Assembly (NCBI GenBank): GCA_916700875.1
Contig: CAKAKS010000062.1
Coordinates: 6,660,373-6,724,372 of the forward strand
Direction of reading: 5' to 3'
Length of the DNA stretch: 64,000 bases
Source: Sebastes aleutianus
Taxonomy: Eukaryota > Chordata > Actinopteri > Perciformes > Sebastidae
Shown: one piece after another, positions 46,039 through 58,436 of the stretch
Layout of the letters: the number at the start of each line of letters is the position of its first letter
Position numbering within the stretch: position 1 is the first letter of the stretch
The notes under the pieces: generated by a model
What the model was told of the DNA's origin: nothing
Seen by the model: only the letters and a program-made list of their open reading frames with translations
Databases searched by the model: none
Translations under genes and position numbers: made by a program

Positions 46039-48152
46039 ATCATTATTTGCAGCTGGAGGAATAATATTAAATGAAGATTTTTAAAGCTTTATCTCCTTAC
46101 GGGCAGTTTATGGGCCAGTGCCTGTAGATTTAAAAAACTTTCATGCTCCAGAGCCTTAGAACAGTGAATCATCTAAATGTTTTTTAAATGTAAAGAGGCA
46201 TAGTCATGACAGAAAGGCTGTTTTATTTATTATGCTACACTAATGGCTGCGCTCTGTGATATAGGAAGGAAGCAGGGGCAGCAACTTGGGATTGTATTGC
46301 GCCAAAAAAAAAAGAAATGGATTTAATGAAGATGAATTATTAATAATCACATGTCAGAGTGGCTTTACTGTAACTAAAGCTGCCCTGATTTATTAGCTCA
46401 CAGCAACAGCAACACTGTTTTCCTCTATGGAGACACCACTGACTGAGTTCAGAGTTCTGTACTTTCAGTTCACTTTCAATGTTTGGTCACTTTTCCATCA
46501 TTCTATCTCAATTTCTGAACTTTTTTTTTCTCATTGTCCAGCTTTTCTGTCATAAATAAAATTCATTACTTATTACAAGCCCCGAAGAACTGGAGCCTCA
46601 TCAGTGCATATTTTCAGAATTGTTATAGATTCACATAAAATACAATGCCAGAAGCAATGAATCTGAAATAACAGATAAAAACATGCAGAAGTGGCTGTTT
46701 CTGTAAATTTCCCCAGCGGATGCCACATTATAGTGTTTATGCAGTATTACACCATGCATATTATCCCCTATACATCTCTAAAAGCAAACTACTCTTAGAT
46801 ACTGTCAGAAAGGATCTATTGTAACTCATCAGCCAATCATGAAACAACCACCAGCCCCTCCTAGAGCAGGCTGTATGATGAGGTTGGATTTCTGTTTGTG
46901 GTCAAAGAGCGAGGGTCATAATGTGCAACATTTATTTTAGTTTTGCACGCCGTCTGTGCTCCCTCTTTTATAGCAGAGATGGGACGATCACACCCAACAG
47001 GCCTTATTGTCCTCACCCAGAATCATACGCAGATCAGCATCAACATCCTTCTGCCAGTTTAAGAAAAACATGGGAACCATTTTTCACATATGCCGATAAA
47101 CTAACTTTTCTTGCCATATTCTGTATTTTTAGTTTTAGCTCCAATGTCAGAGTAGGTACTCTCCCAGCACGAGTGAGGTAAGGAGTGACGTAAGCGTACG
47201 GTGATTGGTTTATCACATGAGCCTTCAACTACTGTCACTTCAGCGTTCCTATTGGTAACGCGAATGCAAACAGAAAAAAAAGCCATTGAAGGAAGAAGAG
47301 CTCCCCAGTGGACACTTCCTCTCAGAGTCCCCACAACTGTGTCCGAAAACACCTCGTAAAGCTTTTTATTTCTCATATGTGACCAATCCATTTCTATTCT
47401 ATGGTGAATTTACTTTTTAAATTTGTTCTGTTTTATATTTATTTAAAATCTTAACTGAAGCTCGACATTCAACTTGTCATTCATGATCTGTTTGAAAACT
47501 CAATAAATAAAGTTTGGAGAAAAAAAAATAAACTAGTGAGAGGGAAACGGCTACACACCGTATACGACAACCCTCCTACCAATGCAGGTCAATAAGTAGT
47601 AACAGCAGTAACTTGTCAAGCACTGACTGACCCGGTAGCTTCAATATCTTTACTGATGAGGAGCTCTGGAATAAAATCAGTTGGGCGTTCTGCTGCTATG
47701 GTGAGTTCAACAAATTCACCCATAACATTTCTTACAATGAAGGAGTGAGGGATAATCGTCTGTCAACATGGTTGGCCTCTACATACTGGAGTCAGGCTGA
47801 AGTGGAGAGCCGGGCACCAGCGTATGGAGGTCATTGACACCTACCAACAAGATGACCATCGACAAGTTCACAAACTGTCTGCTCTGCAGGAGCAAGTAGG
47901 CGAGCCAATCGAACCTGTTAGAGGACAAAGCCTGCGTGAAATAGACCGTTGTCAGAAAATAACTGCAGGGGACTACAAGGACATGGTACCACGCATGCAT
48001 CACCAACATGCTAAAGATCAAGTTGTTGAGCTCATTGTTCATGCCATCATTTGTACTCTGCCCCTGGCCATATAAGTCTGGTTGTTATACTTAATGTCAA
48101 CTACGAGAGAAACACTAGACTGGTGACAGCTTCTTCCAACAGGCAGCATAAT
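46039..48152. other. No supported gene; one unexplained open stretch
   Basis: No repeat is recognised. 47631-47834 is open for 68 codons without an ATG, with an unusual non-repetitive translation (FNIFTDEELWNKISWAFCCY near its start). I cannot identify it. Frames at 47779-48075 overlap on opposite strands and are unrecognised. Confidence 0.35.
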
Positions 48153-49593
48153 GTCTAATTCACACTACACGACTTTAGCCATGACTTTCCACTCGCTGAC
48201 GGTTTTTGGAGCTCCCTGACAAAACCCCAGATCAGAGGAAAATCTGCGTTGGCTCGGCGCTCGCACATCGGTGCTGGAGCGTTATGTGTGAACTGTTCAA
48301 AGACGCGAGCCGAGTTTGCTGGTGCATTCCAGATGTCTAGCATGCTAAACATCTGGATCTGTTGGGAAGTCTGTCAGGGAGTTACAACCAATGAGAGTGC
48401 GAGACACGGGTTGAGGGGAAACCTAGCGGAGGGGTCGCTCGCCTGTAACATTAGGAACTTTACCAGCCAACTTTACTACACCGTTACTGATCCCAAAGGA
48501 GAAATATTAAAGAAGTCTATTACGTCTAAGACAGGCTATTATGTGAACATGTGTGCCAACGACAACATCAAAGAGCATGACTGCCCACATCGCTTCTTGC
48601 GTGTGTTTTCGTGACAAAATGCAGTTTGGAGACCTCATTCGGGATTCCTCCCGGTGAAAGATCATGTAGTGTGTGACCCCCCCCCGTTGCTGGTTAGTCA
48701 TGTAGTGTGAAAACCACAACGACTTAAAAGGTATAATATAAAGGAATTTCCTAAAAAACAATGTATAGACTGATACAAAAATAATCCCTCTCAATCATCA
48801 CTTATGCCCCACTACAAATGTGTGGCAGTGTCTATTTCTACAGAGACCATGCCCTTTGCCGGTATTTGCTCTTTTCTTCTTATCTAGCTTTACTCAGGAC
48901 GCTTCTGGGCATCTTCAAACAGCCTTTGGGTCCCACGTAGAGGTGTAACCGCAGGGTGTGCAGCCCATTCATGTTGCCAAATATCACCGCTTTGTCACGC
49001 CCCTCGGCTTCTGATGCCGAGTCACAAGTCCTTTAGCTCTGTCAGATAAAGCAGCTGTATTTCATGAATGAGAACGGGTTTGTTACATTGCTGCGGGTTT
49101 CTCCTGTTCCTATGTCTCTCCTCTGCTGTGTGCAGAGTGCTAATAGATCGGTGTGCGTCAGTAGTTTGACCGGGAGCGGCACTGAACCACTGCAGACAGA
49201 AGCTCCCCTTTGGCTGTATTCATTCAAAATCCAGCAACGCGGCAGAGTTGTGCAGATTTAGTTGTTTATTTTTTGCTTTAACATGTGGCTGCTGTAAAAT
49301 GAGGAAAAAAATAACGTTTTATTTCTCTGATTCACTGCTTTGTTCTCACTAACGGCGCCCCCTCTCTTCAGTCACTCTATATCTCGTTCCACCATCGCTT
49401 CTCTCTCTCTCTGGCTCGCTCGTTGAGCCGAGGAGGAAGCCCCAACTTAGAATGTCGGGTGTTTGCAAACACCAACCGACAACTGTAACATATTATACCT
49501 TTAAAGACTCCCGATAACAAGATAGCAAGTTCTGTAGCGTGAACATCACAGCAATTTGACGCCTTTGAAAGTTGTGTAGTGTGAACTTGGCTT
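48153..49593 (-). mobile_element. CACTACA-ended TIR element, family I, copy 2 (split)
   Basis: 48153-48723 and 49505-49593 together are the reverse complement of 32668-33323. The join is at the point where copy 1 reads GGGAGTCTTGAAGTGG. Outer termini TTCACACTACACGACTTT and AGTTGTGTAGTGTGAACTTG are a good inverted repeat. The 781-bp gap is a family J insertion. Confidence 0.8.
48724..49504 (+). mobile_element. TTAAAGG-ended element, family J (nested in family I)
   Basis: TTAAAAGGTATAATAT on the left and, reversed, TTAAAGGTATAATATGTTAC on the right. Interior includes GGCGCCCCCTCTCTTC and a CT run near 49400. The insertion point in family I is known from copy 1, so the borders are firm to a few bases. 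Non-coding. Confidence 0.75.
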
Positions 49594-51900
49594 AAGGAAA
49601 CACGTGTCGAGAATTAAATCTGACGCTGTTGCAGCTCTGTTTATTGGTGGTGCAAATTAAAAGTGTGCTTTGTTGTAAGTTGACTGGGGAGATTCACTAA
49701 AACAAGACAAAAGTACTAAAAAGATTATGAAAATGAACACATTTAAAGTGAGACTATGTGACTTTTGCTGAACTGTGGTCACAGCTGACAATTAAAGCAT
49801 AACAGCACACTGAATTTCCGATGATGATTTTTAGTGAGTTGCTTTAAAGACGTCATCATCAGGCAGTCTGACAGAGAGTCATTCACTATTCCCCATTTAA
49901 TCCTCACAATCAATGGTTCACGGTGTGCAGTACATTGATGTTTCGGACACTGACATGACTCATCATTTTGCCCCACCGTTGACAGTAATAGTGTACATGC
50001 TCGGGACGCCGCATGTTTTGCTCCATTGTGGAAATTTTTTAGGGCACAAATTATTGATTAAATGTTACATGCTGAGTATTCAGACACCCTAAAACGTAGT
50101 GTAACAGTAGCACAAGCAGAGATGAGTCATAAAGCCAGTGAACTGACTCAATTACACAGCAATATCTAACATCTAACATTAGCCACCAATTGCCACTGGT
50201 CATACCAGACAAAGTAAGGCTGCAGCAGCAAAACCACTAAGTGTATTGAACTGAGCAAATGTTGGTTTTATTGCTCGCAAATGAACTTTAAATTTATAAG
50301 AGGAAGATTGTGTTATTTCAAGCACAAGACTTGCTTTAAGGCAACGAGTAGATGCTCCTTTTATTTCCACATGTTCTATATTTCATCACAGCCTTTATGG
50401 AGAGTTCATGTGACGCGAGCACTTCAGGGAAAACAGTGGAGAGATGATGGTGTTTGATGTCGTAGTCATGTCGACATTGTCTCTGCTAGCTGCCTACTGT
50501 ATGTGAAGGAATTTCCCCAAAGGAGACGAGCATGACGCAAGTGAGCATGAAGTCTTTGACGTAAGGGAATCTGCTCACCCCCAAGTTTCAGAACATGAAG
50601 TGAATCATACCTTTAATCATGGCGGACTAGGACAGTAAATAAATAGAGTACAGCACAGCCCGACCTCTGAGCTCCTCAGACGCCCAAAGTTGTTCCCCAT
50701 AACTCTCTGTACCGATACAATTCTCGCTGGCATCCACTCACAAGACTCAGCCAGATGAAATTTTCCAACGTCCCAGAAAACAATATATCCCTCAATACCG
50801 CTGTCAAGACTTATACATCACCGCGAGCCCTGGTATGCTACTAGCTCTCCGATCTTTACTTATAGATCCGTCTGTTATTAAAAAACACAATCGGAGAAAC
50901 GGTCGCTCAGAGACATCTGGAAGTATGAGAGAGAAAGCAATTAACCAGGCGAATTAGTTTGAGTTTCTAAAGGCAGAAAAACAAATGAGAATTCTAACAA
51001 CTGCATGAGTAAAGATACCGGAAGCATTAAATATTTATTGGAGATTAATTGGCATGGGCTTTGAAAGCTGATACACAAGTAGATTATTTAATATGAAGCA
51101 CAAAAAAAAATTACAAGCACTCAGGTTTTGCCCCAGAACTGTAATTTTGTAGTCCATTATGTGACGCTAAAGCTCTCCACTGACACTAATGAAAGTGTTT
51201 GAGGGTAAACAAGCTCTCGGTGGGGAAAACTGTGGAATACATTAGGAAGAAAAACAAATTCAATGAGTAAAAAAAAAGTTATTTCCCACTCACTCACTCA
51301 CTCAGACAAATTGTGGCTTTACACATAAAGCAAATAATATGATTGTGTACCTCAATAACGATTACATTTTAAAAGCTTATTTCTGGAACTGTCACAAGAT
51401 ATTTGTGTGCCTGAGTGACATTAATGGATTGAGCTCTAGGGCTGCTTTATTTGGGAGGTCAAGTGAGGAGAAGATGGGCTGCGGTAAAATGTAATCACGT
51501 GGAGTTAAAGCCGACAGGATGCCAACTGAGAACATGTCACTGCAGGGAACAAAACCATGTTAAGTGCAATATCATCTCTGAGCTACGCACGCAGAGCCAA
51601 GCCAGCCCCAAACCTCCCAAATGGTTCAGACGACCATGGCTGACACATAAATGTGTTTTATGAGACAAGGATTAATCTCTAAATAGGTTATCCCTGTTGT
51701 ATGTTGGAATCTGGTTTGACAGCAGAGTTCAGCAGAAGGGAGTGCATTCGAAAGCCGTCAGTCTCAAACCAGTTAAATGTGCTGGATCTTCACACAGATG
51801 TACAGCGTGTCTGGATCACTTTCATGCCTACTGTAGAGCTGATAAATAATCTACTGTGTGATCAAGATGTCAACATTCCTGAAAGGCACATTAGCAACCA
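49594..51900. other. No gene or recognised repeat
   Basis: 2.3 kb without a supported feature. The frame 51451-51663 carries no motif. Confidence 0.4.
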
Positions 51901-52963
51901 TTAAAGGGTAACTTCTGTATTTTTTAACTTGGACCCCCTTTCTACCATATTTTGTGTCAAAGTGACTAATGGTGGTATTGAGAGAGAACGCTGTAACGGC
52001 CTTTACACACTGGGGACGTGATGAACATAAAAAATGCAAAATACTTGCCTGCGAATATTGTATGTCCAGGGCTTTTATTGTAAAAGGCAAGAAAGGAAGG
52101 AGTTAATCTGGTCTGCGCTGCCTTTGTCGAGGTTGAAAGGAGTGATAAAGTTTCTCTTTATACATCCATGCTACGGTGCCTCTGTGTTGTTGTTTCATAA
52201 ATATAGGCGCAACACAACCTGTTCCGCACAACGTGATTGGTTGATGCCTTTATTGGCGGTGCGGAAGCTCAGAAAATCAACCTTGTTCCAAAAAAAAGAC
52301 ATCGCTTTTTCGCTGTGTAATATCTGCGTACTGTGTGAAAGTACTCATGACAAAATCAAGAGTTCGTAAAAAATATATTGAAGTGCGAATTAATCGCACA
52401 AAAAAAACTGCCAGTGTGTAACGGCCTTTACCGGCAGCCATAAAACGGCCTGCGAGGGCAAGTGAGCAGCGTGTAAGGTTACAGTATGTTCACTAAAAGT
52501 GCTTCTTTTTGCCACTGACAGGCTTAGATTGTTACTATGAGTGTCTCATCCACATTGTCAAAATCATGTAAATATTCAGGAATGACATTGAAAATCTTTT
52601 AGATAACACTTTCTGTACTCCAACACAACAAACTCTGCCCGGCCGGCACTCTCGTTTCCTCCATGGATGTATTCCTCTATTCCACCGTTGTCTTCTGGCA
52701 ACACGTCACCTCGTCACATTTCAGAACGAGACTTCTCCTCGAGCGAGACTCTTTCCATAATGTCTCGTAATAACAATCAGAGCCTGTCATGGCAGAAACA
52801 AGCACTTTTAGCGGACGTAAATGACGGATCCAACTTGCCCCAATAGGATCACATTGCGCTCCCGCTCAATAGTGGACCAATTTCAGAAATTATTGTTGTT
52901 ATTAGTCAGTTAGACACAAAAAACATGGGTTTAGGTTGAAAATTAAAATAAGTTACCTTTTAA
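51901..52963 (+). mobile_element. TTAAAGG-ended element, family C, copy 2 (split)
   Basis: TTAAAGGGTAACTTCTGTAT at the left and AAGTTACCTTTTAA at the right, collinear with 17865-18473 (ACATTGAAAATCTTTTAGAT, CTGACAGGCTTAG, AGTCAGTTAGACAC). Longer by about 450 bp, most of which is the insertion at 51994-52430. Confidence 0.8.
51994..52430 (+). mobile_element. ACACACTGG-ended TIR element nested in family C
   Basis: GGCCTTTACACACTGG (51998-52013) and the reverse of 52411-52426, GGCCGTTACACACTGG, match at 15 of 16 positions. Copy 1 of family C reads straight across this point (AACGCTG then CCGGCAG). The immediate flanks are TAA and TTA, which might be a three-base target site, but they are not identical. 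Non-coding. Confidence 0.75.
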
Positions 52964-52988
52964 GGTAATTTTCCTATGTATAGTAATT

Positions 52989-53101
52989 CAGTGGTGCCCA
53001 AACTTAAAAAGAAAAATGATAACATATCATTAGAACCGCACAATATATAAATGGAAATAAACAAATCTCTGTTTTAAAGGCACACACTTTGGGAACCACT
53101 G
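52989..53101 (+). mobile_element. Tiny hAT-like MITE (113 bp)
   Basis: CAGTGGTGCCCAAAC at the left and, reversed, CAGTGGTTCCCAAAG at the right, the classic terminus of one hAT group. The 80-base interior is AT-rich and empty. Flanking octamers TAGTAATT and GCATAGTT agree at only five of eight positions, so the duplication, if any, is decayed. Confidence 0.7.
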
Positions 53102-53124
53102 GCATAGTTTCTCCTTGGTGTTTC

Positions 53125-53282
53125 GGTTAAAAGAAATAGCTCGGCATTTTGGGGAAGATCGATACCGCTCTCAATATCTGTACGCTAGACATTCAGCGGC
53201 TTATCCTAGTTTAGCATGAAGACTGGAAACAGGTGGGAACCAGCTGGCTCGACTCTGTCCAGAGGTAACAAAACTGACAACT
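53125..53282 (+). mobile_element. Fold-back element, family E, partial
   Basis: GAAATAGCTCGGCATTTTGG, AAGATCGATACCGCTCTC, TTTAGCATGAAGACTGGAAA and TCGACTCTGTCCAGAGGTAA follow in the family E order. The terminal TTAAAGG is degraded and the right half absent. Confidence 0.6.
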
Positions 53283-54669
53283 TCGGGCAGCTGCTCAGCC
53301 GCTGGCCCTGCACTCAGACCTCCATCAGTAGAACATCACCTTTGGAGTTCACATAAATTATTGTTACTCATTGTGAATGGATAATGGATTTTTAGTGCAC
53401 TACCATTATGGCAAGCTTTTTTATTTTGCCATACCCTATTTTAGCATTGGCCTTGATAGTACTACAATCATCACATTGTACAGTAAAAGCAAGTAAAGCT
53501 TTACAGTGCAGCATTGTGTAACACCCACTGCAGTACTTTGCAGAGGGCCTGCAGTTCCTCAGTTGACCAACCGGTCTCAGCAACACACCTCGGGCTTCAG
53601 GAAGCCCGGCTCTGCCTTTAGGCCGCGGGGCCTAGAGTGCAGACATTTCTGTATGATTTTAAATCACTGAAATGACTGTATTGTGTGTCTCTTCAAACAT
53701 AATGACTATAACTCGCTCTAGGCAACGCCAGTTGTATCATTTGTATGCTTTAATTGTATCGTTTTAAGTTAATTTGACCTCTTTGAACACTGAACACAAT
53801 ATTTTCCCCACAGGGGAAAAAGCTTATTGTTCAGGATGAGGAGAATCAGTCACATGTGGTTGAGACATATTTTCATTCATTTCCATTTTTATGTAGGGGA
53901 TTCATTTCTAAATAGGTAATATAATCCCTACCACTGGTACACAGATTTCCCAGTGACCTTGAATGCTGCCTTCAATCAACCACAGATATGCTGTGTATGA
54001 ATTAAGAGTTTACTACTGAGGGTTTACTGCTTATTTTAACCCATGTGCTTCTGTCTGTGCAACCTGTATAATAATGTTGTTTGCCTCAGGCAGCATCCTT
54101 TATTGGCCAAACAGCCACGATTCAAAGTGATAATTAAAATGGAGGTGTTATAATCACAACATAGCTGCCTCTTCTTTTTACTGTTCTGTAATATACAAGC
54201 CTTCCTTGAAGAAAACTAATTATGCTTTGATGAAGAACGTTCATATGATTTATAACAGAGGGGTCTCTGCCTCAGAGTCATTTGTTATCTTTGATTTACG
54301 TGATGTAACAAAACAAAAAACAGGAATGGTAAGAAATGTGCAATCAGTTCAGTAATATCTTTAACATCCGCTGAATGTTGGGAGATTAATTACTCCAGTG
54401 GCGTGATCATCTTGTTGAAGAAAAAGTACTCAAAAGAAGTACTAAAACTCTTTCACTTCAGAAAAAGTATCAAACATTACAGTATTAAAATAAACAGGTT
54501 TTAATTATGAACAAAAGTACAATTACATTTTTCTGTGAAGTAAAAAACTTGGTATTTCTAGTTTTGGTGATTTTCCTGCTTTTAGATCAGTTGAAAATGA
54601 TATACCCTCCTCTACAGATTGAAAAAATTATCAAAAACTGTTTAGATAATGTCCGTAATGTGTTGCGTC
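53283..54669. other. No gene or recognised repeat
   Basis: Nothing supported. The section 54060-54250 looks non-repetitive and could be a conserved non-coding element, but that cannot be judged from one sequence. Confidence 0.35.
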
Positions 54670-55281
54670 TAGTGGGCTACCTCCGGGTCTGAAAAGTGAA
54701 GCCAATGCTGAAGAGCCTTAAACCTGCATTCTGTCTATCAGCCAGCAGGGGGCGACTCCTCTGGTTGCAAAAAGAAGTCTGATTGTATAGAAGTCTATGA
54801 GAAAATGAGCCTACTTCTCACTTGATTTATTACCTCAGTAAACATTGTACACATGAGTTTTTCAATCGCTAGTTTCAAGTCTTCTTCAATACAGCATGAT
54901 GTTCATTTAGTAAATTATGGTCCCATTTAGAGTCAAATAGACCATAAAACAGGGGATGATTTAGGGCGTGGCTACATTGTGATTGACAGGTCGTTTCCAC
55001 GGTGTTGTCCAGTCTGGGAGTTGTCCACGTTTTCGTTGTACAACTTTAACCCTTTCATAGTGTCCTTTCAGTTCATAAAAGTTAAATATAACCTTTTTGG
55101 TCGCCTAAAAATGTCTTATTCAGCGTTCGGTTGTACTTAGCTCCACACTCTCGTGTCACCTCTGGTTGCAAAACCAACATGGTGACGGCCAAAATGCCAA
55201 ACTCTAGGCTTCAAAATGGCAGGCAACAAACCAATGGGTGTCGTCACGATGACTATGTCCACTTCTTATATGCAGTCCGTG
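54670..55281 (+). mobile_element. Family G element, copy 3, with 8-bp target duplication
   Basis: Flanked by GTTGCGTC at 54662-54669 and 55282-55289. Starts TAGTGGGCTACCTCCGGG and ends TATATGCAGTCCGTG, collinear with 28817-29399 throughout. A complete copy; non-coding. The second independent case of an 8-bp duplication for this family. Confidence 0.85.
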
Positions 55282-56091
55282 GTTGCGTCATTGAAATGAA
55301 AGTAGGATGTCTTGGAAATAAATGATTTTTACCCAACAAAAGCAATTTCATGAACTTAATGTCCCAAGTCTCTTATAAAAACAGAAAAATTGGATAAATG
55401 TAGGGGAGAAAAACAGCTCCCTTTGAAATGTTGTAGAATAAAGTAGGAAGTCTTGAATAAAATTCCATTAGACACATACACAGGATTCACTTGACATCTG
55501 TCTGAGTGTTTAAGACGGAGCAGGCCCGGGGCAAAGGTGAACTTAGAGGCTGTTTAGCATCTCTGGGGCCCCCAGAGGGACCCCAAAAAGAGGAAATTAT
55601 AAATTGGTGGTTTCAAGTCAAACCTTGTTTGTCTAAATTGTCAACTTTTCTGGATCTAATAAAAACACTACTGTTTAGCAAGATGACAGTGCTGTTTTAA
55701 GATTAGAGTTTATTTAGAGCTTTATGTGTTAAACAGGGTTGAAAATGATCTCAGTGCATAAGGGAGCATGCAATTCTTCACACATTTTTAAAGCATTTGT
55801 AAGCAACATTCACCTGAGATTCAAGCAATATGTTATTGTTTCTTTAGCAAAGTTTTAAGTAATTCTGAGCATTTCAAATAGAGCACCTGTGGTTCAGTAA
55901 CTGATCCAAAAAAATTCCTAGCAGACTCCCTTCATCTTCAGATAACATTTGTCAGCTACACTGACAGATGTGAGTAGAGATAAGTACACTGCATCACATT
56001 TACAGCTTCGCACGAGGTCTCGCATGTCACCTTCAGACGTTGCTCACATGCGGAAGGCTGTAGCACGAAAGACATGAGGCTTTCATGGCAG

Positions 56092-56108
56092 CCCCCCCCC
56101 CCCCCCCC
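56092..56108. repeat. C17 homopolymer
   Basis: Seventeen consecutive C, an unusually long run that may be miscounted in the assembly. Confidence 0.9.
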
Positions 56109-56803
56109 TGTTTAACACACTTGCAGGCTGCAAAGAGCATAGATGGTTCATGCACTGATGCACATTACAACAAAGACTGAAAGGTGTGCAATGTAAGTAA
56201 CCTCACAGCACACATGGATCCTCTCTAACTGACTCTATAGGCTTGTGGGCATATGGGAGCTCTATATGGGAGCTCTGCAGTGGAGAGCGGACTGTGGGTA
56301 AAATTAGAGGGTGAAGCCTGTGTGAAATAGAACGGGTGTTTCATGTGTGTCTGGGTGTACAAATGTGTGTGTCACACAAAAGCAAAAAGGAAAAGACAAA
56401 GTTGTTTCTTATAGTTCATTACAAAGATAATTACACGCAGTTCTGTGTCTAATGTCTTCCTTCAGTGTATTTGACATACAAACAGAGAGAGTTAATCCCT
56501 CAGGCAGGGAGGAGGAGGAAGATGTAGAGATGAAGGCAGAGGATGATGCAGCAGTGACGGCGGCGGCTGACTTAACAAAAGGACCAACATCCCTGACCTT
56601 AGCAGCTACCGGCAGCATTTATAGAGGGACCGGAGGAACAGGATCGGACCAGAGATAAAAACATGATAATAATAGCAAATAACAGGATAAATAACAAAGT
56701 TCACCGGGGGTGTAAGCAGATGCAGAGCAGAGGAGATGGTGGGTGGTGGAACCCCAGAGGTTGCGGTTTATTTATATTTCCATATTTATGCCTATTTCCA
56801 TTT

Positions 56804-56839
56804 CTCTCCTCCTCCTCTCCTCCTCCTCTCTCTCTCTCG
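56804..56839. repeat. CT/CCT-rich polypyrimidine tract
   Basis: A run of CTCCTC and CTCTCT words with no purine inside. Confidence 0.85.
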
Positions 56840-57514
56840 AAGAAATAAAACCTGAGGCTCTCATCTGCAACATCAGCAGCAGGATGAACAGAGGTGCTTT
56901 TTGTCACTTTGACAGGAGTTACTATAGGAATATAGGGGGGCTATTATTCTGACATACAGCACACTCAAACCTATACTGTAGAAGCAATTTCATACATGAA
57001 CATATACAGTAACCCAGGTCCATTTATTTCCATATGAGGAGGCGATAGAGGAATATCGCTCTCATTCATCTGAGGGAGAAGAAATAACAAGAGGCTAAAT
57101 CTGCCCGCCTCTCTCAGCGGAACATGCCGTAAGCTGAGAAATACATTTATGTCCTTCCTTCTAGTTGTTAATGCTCTCACAGCAGGGGGCTGTTAGGATA
57201 CCCAGGTTGTTGTACTCACAGTTATACACGCTCATCTCCTTATCTGTATGGACAGTACACGTAATAGATGCATGAAGAGGTCGTGCAGCATAGTAATATG
57301 TGTAAGTGAGCACACACACTTCTGAAAGTAGAGAAGTTGCTCACAGCATCCTCTCGTCATCATCGCCCTCACCTCAGGAAGTTTCTGCGGCTGTCTAATT
57401 TGCCTTTTAGCTTTCTCCTCTGTTCATGATTTAGCACCTTTGAATTTTTCTGTATATCTCTAAAATATAAGACCATTATTTTACAGGATTTGCTAGAAGC
57501 TCATAGTGAAGTTG

Positions 57515-57800
57515 GCTACACAATGAAAAACAAGATTGGGAGCATTTCTATTGCCTCTGCACAGCTCTCAACATGGCAACGGCTGAGCAGGCAAATGGTA
57601 CTAACAACGCTAAGTGAAAACAATGGCAACTGTGCTGACAGAGCTAACAGTGTTAATTTGAGGGGGAATTGGAGAGTGAGTGCTACGTTTTTCGCAACAG
57701 CGCCGTTGGTTGGGACCTCATTCTCTGCTCAGGTAGACATTACTCCTCTATATCTTATCAAATAGTTGTTTGCTGCTTTATTAATGCTCTGGATATCCAG
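57515..57800 (+). mobile_element. CACCTTTAA-type repeat, family M, copy 3 (internally deleted)
   Basis: CACAGCTCTCAACATGG, GCTGACAGAGCTAACAG and CATTCTCTGCTCAGGTAG align with the copies at 9540 and 12020. About 150 bases between GGGAC and CTCATTCTCTG are missing, and the CACCTTTAA terminus is lost. Confidence 0.6.
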
Positions 57801-57806
57801 CCCGTT

Positions 57807-57868
57807 TGTACGAAAAGGTATGAATGCCATGATAGTTGATGGCATTTAGCATTCAATACAAACGCCTT
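57807..57868. repeat. Imperfect hairpin
   Basis: CGTTTGTACGAAAAGG..TGCCAT pairs with ATGGCATTTAG..ACAAACG around a short loop. It sits between a family M relic and an AACAAAAC-core element. Confidence 0.55.
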
Positions 57869-57881
57869 TCTCGCTTTTGAC

Positions 57882-58272
57882 GTGTCATTTGTACGCTATG
57901 TAGTCTGTACTGAGTCCAATGGAAACACATCCGCGTAAATATGCTACGCTCAGAGCTAGTGACATAGAATAAAAAGTGAGAAAGACTGCTTATGGTGGGC
58001 GGGTGGTGATGTGGATGGGTCCAACAAACACAGGACTTTTAATTAGGAGACTGGTGTACGAGACCGATGTGTTGTTTTGCAAGTTACATTAGAGACGTTT
58101 TTCACGTGTTTTCCATAGTTATGTTATGTTGTTTCCCTAAGTATTTTACTTAGTTTACATACTTATTTTAAGCCCAACCATGACTTTTTCCTAGACCCAA
58201 CTAAGTGGTTTTGTTGCCTAAACCTAACTGCGGACACTACCATTGTTTTGTTGTGTGGTGTACAAATGACAC
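57882..58272 (-). mobile_element. AACAAAAC-core TIR element, subtype 2, complete
   Basis: GTGTCATTTGTAC at 57882-57894 and its exact reverse complement at 58260-58272 bracket 391 bp. On the minus strand the core reads TTAGGTTTAGGCAACAAAAC (58209-58228). The GTGGATGGGTCCAACAAACA and GTGGGCGGGTGG blocks match those at 34800-34860. Non-coding. Confidence 0.8.
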
Positions 58273-58436
58273 AAAAAGCGGCATACAAATGACATTTGAA
58301 AAGCCTAAAATACGTCTTGATGACACGTGGAATGTCAGTGGAATGTCGTGCTATTTAAACGGCTTCCTGTGAGACCGGGTTGGGATATCGTTTGGACAAC
58401 CTTTAATGGCAAGTTCCATGTGCACTCTTAAAGTTC

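Larger units (their letters stand above)
55290..57514. other. No gene; two simple tracts
   Basis: Contains a C17 run (56092-56108) and a CT/CCT-rich run (56804-56839). I recognise no other feature. Frames near 56409-56952 overlap on both strands. Confidence 0.4.
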
